Source: Maricaulis sp965228215
GTDB lineage: Bacteria > Pseudomonadota > Alphaproteobacteria > Caulobacterales > Maricaulaceae
Reading direction: 5' to 3'
Length of the DNA: 64,000 nucleotides
Assembly: GCA_965228215.1 (NCBI GenBank)
Contig: OZ245800.1
Coordinates: 310,001-374,000 of the forward strand
This document shows, one piece after another, positions 63,938 through 64,000 of the stretch. Below the pieces are notes generated by a model. It worked only from the letters and a program-made list of their open reading frames with translations. It was not told the DNA's origin and ran no database searches. A program made the position numbers and the translations under genes. Position 1 is the stretch's first letter. Every line of letters starts with the position of its first letter.

Positions 63938-64000
63938 ATGAAAAGTTGTTCACGCCGCCTTCCTGGCAAGGCTTCGTTAACTTTGCGCCGCACATCCTTG
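63938..64000 (+). CDS. Possible start of a gene cut by the window end
   Basis: After the UDG stop, ATG codons at 63935-63940 open a frame to the window end. One frame gives MKSCSRRLPGKASL, the other MHEKLFTPPSW. Too short to identify; either may be a real gene start or chance. Confidence 0.25.
   Translation, partial: MKSCSRRLPGKASLTLRRTSL

Overview
The window is GC-rich, densely coded chromosomal DNA from an alphaproteobacterium. The likeliest home is a marine, stalked/dimorphic lineage such as Maricaulis/Hyphomonadaceae. This is inferred from the aatA-type aspartate aminotransferase, the DUF3775, DUF547 and ELM1-like proteins, an NrtR-type regulator, stand-alone receivers ending in FGPDRRRR-like tails, and the GN sortase with its marine-type VIT/VWA substrate. 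No rRNA, tRNA, CRISPR array, prophage or intact insertion sequence was seen.

Layout. 0-7.3 kb: carA and carB, separated by a peptide-binding lipoprotein and a small P-loop kinase, then greA and a strong terminator. 7.4-9.7 kb: a BlaI repressor with a BlaR1-like M56 membrane protease that carries a C-terminal M23 (LytM) domain. 9.7-12.3 kb: an ELM1-like protein, a DUF442 phosphatase and trxB. 12.3-14.1 kb: a TetR regulator and an aldo/keto reductase sharing three copies of one 16-bp operator. 14.2-18.5 kb: DUF547 protein, LysR regulator, a probable C-rich-loop small RNA, dps and aatA. 18.7-22.4 kb: a second BlaI/M56 pair, this time with ankyrin repeats, followed by a class-C-type serine hydrolase. 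22.6-26.4 kb: sortase substrate, class GN sortase and a Pro/Glu-rich single-pass protein. 26.5-32.8 kb: threonine aldolase, three stand-alone receivers and several small unknown proteins, plus a MmyB-type XRE regulator with an operator. 33-35.4 kb: a perfect 30-bp-arm inverted repeat upstream of uvrB.

35.5-44.8 kb: accessory redox enzymes, an NrtR-like regulator, a protein joining a ribbon-helix-helix-like segment to a membrane helix and EF-hands, an orphan ParA with a small helix-rich partner, and a LonN-domain protein. 45-47.1 kb: a CsgH-like chaperone and a curlin-repeat subunit, followed by a HATPase protein. 47.3-64 kb: GST, SleB hydrolase, the glyQ-GFA-glyS-ppdK operon, a tRNA methyltransferase, DUF2007, polyprenyl diphosphate synthase, a WecA/MraY-type transferase, ispE, a TPR lipoprotein, ETF-quinone oxidoreductase and a family-4-type uracil-DNA glycosylase.

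How it fits together. Housekeeping blocks (pyrimidine/arginine precursor, transcription fidelity, glycyl-tRNA charging, isoprenoid/quinone and DNA repair) alternate with envelope-sensing and surface-display modules. The most unusual content is the pair of BlaI/M56 sensor systems with different C-terminal modules and related operators, the probable anti-Shine-Dalgarno small RNA at 16.5 kb, the large palindrome at 33 kb, and the RHH-TM-EF-hand protein at 40 kb.
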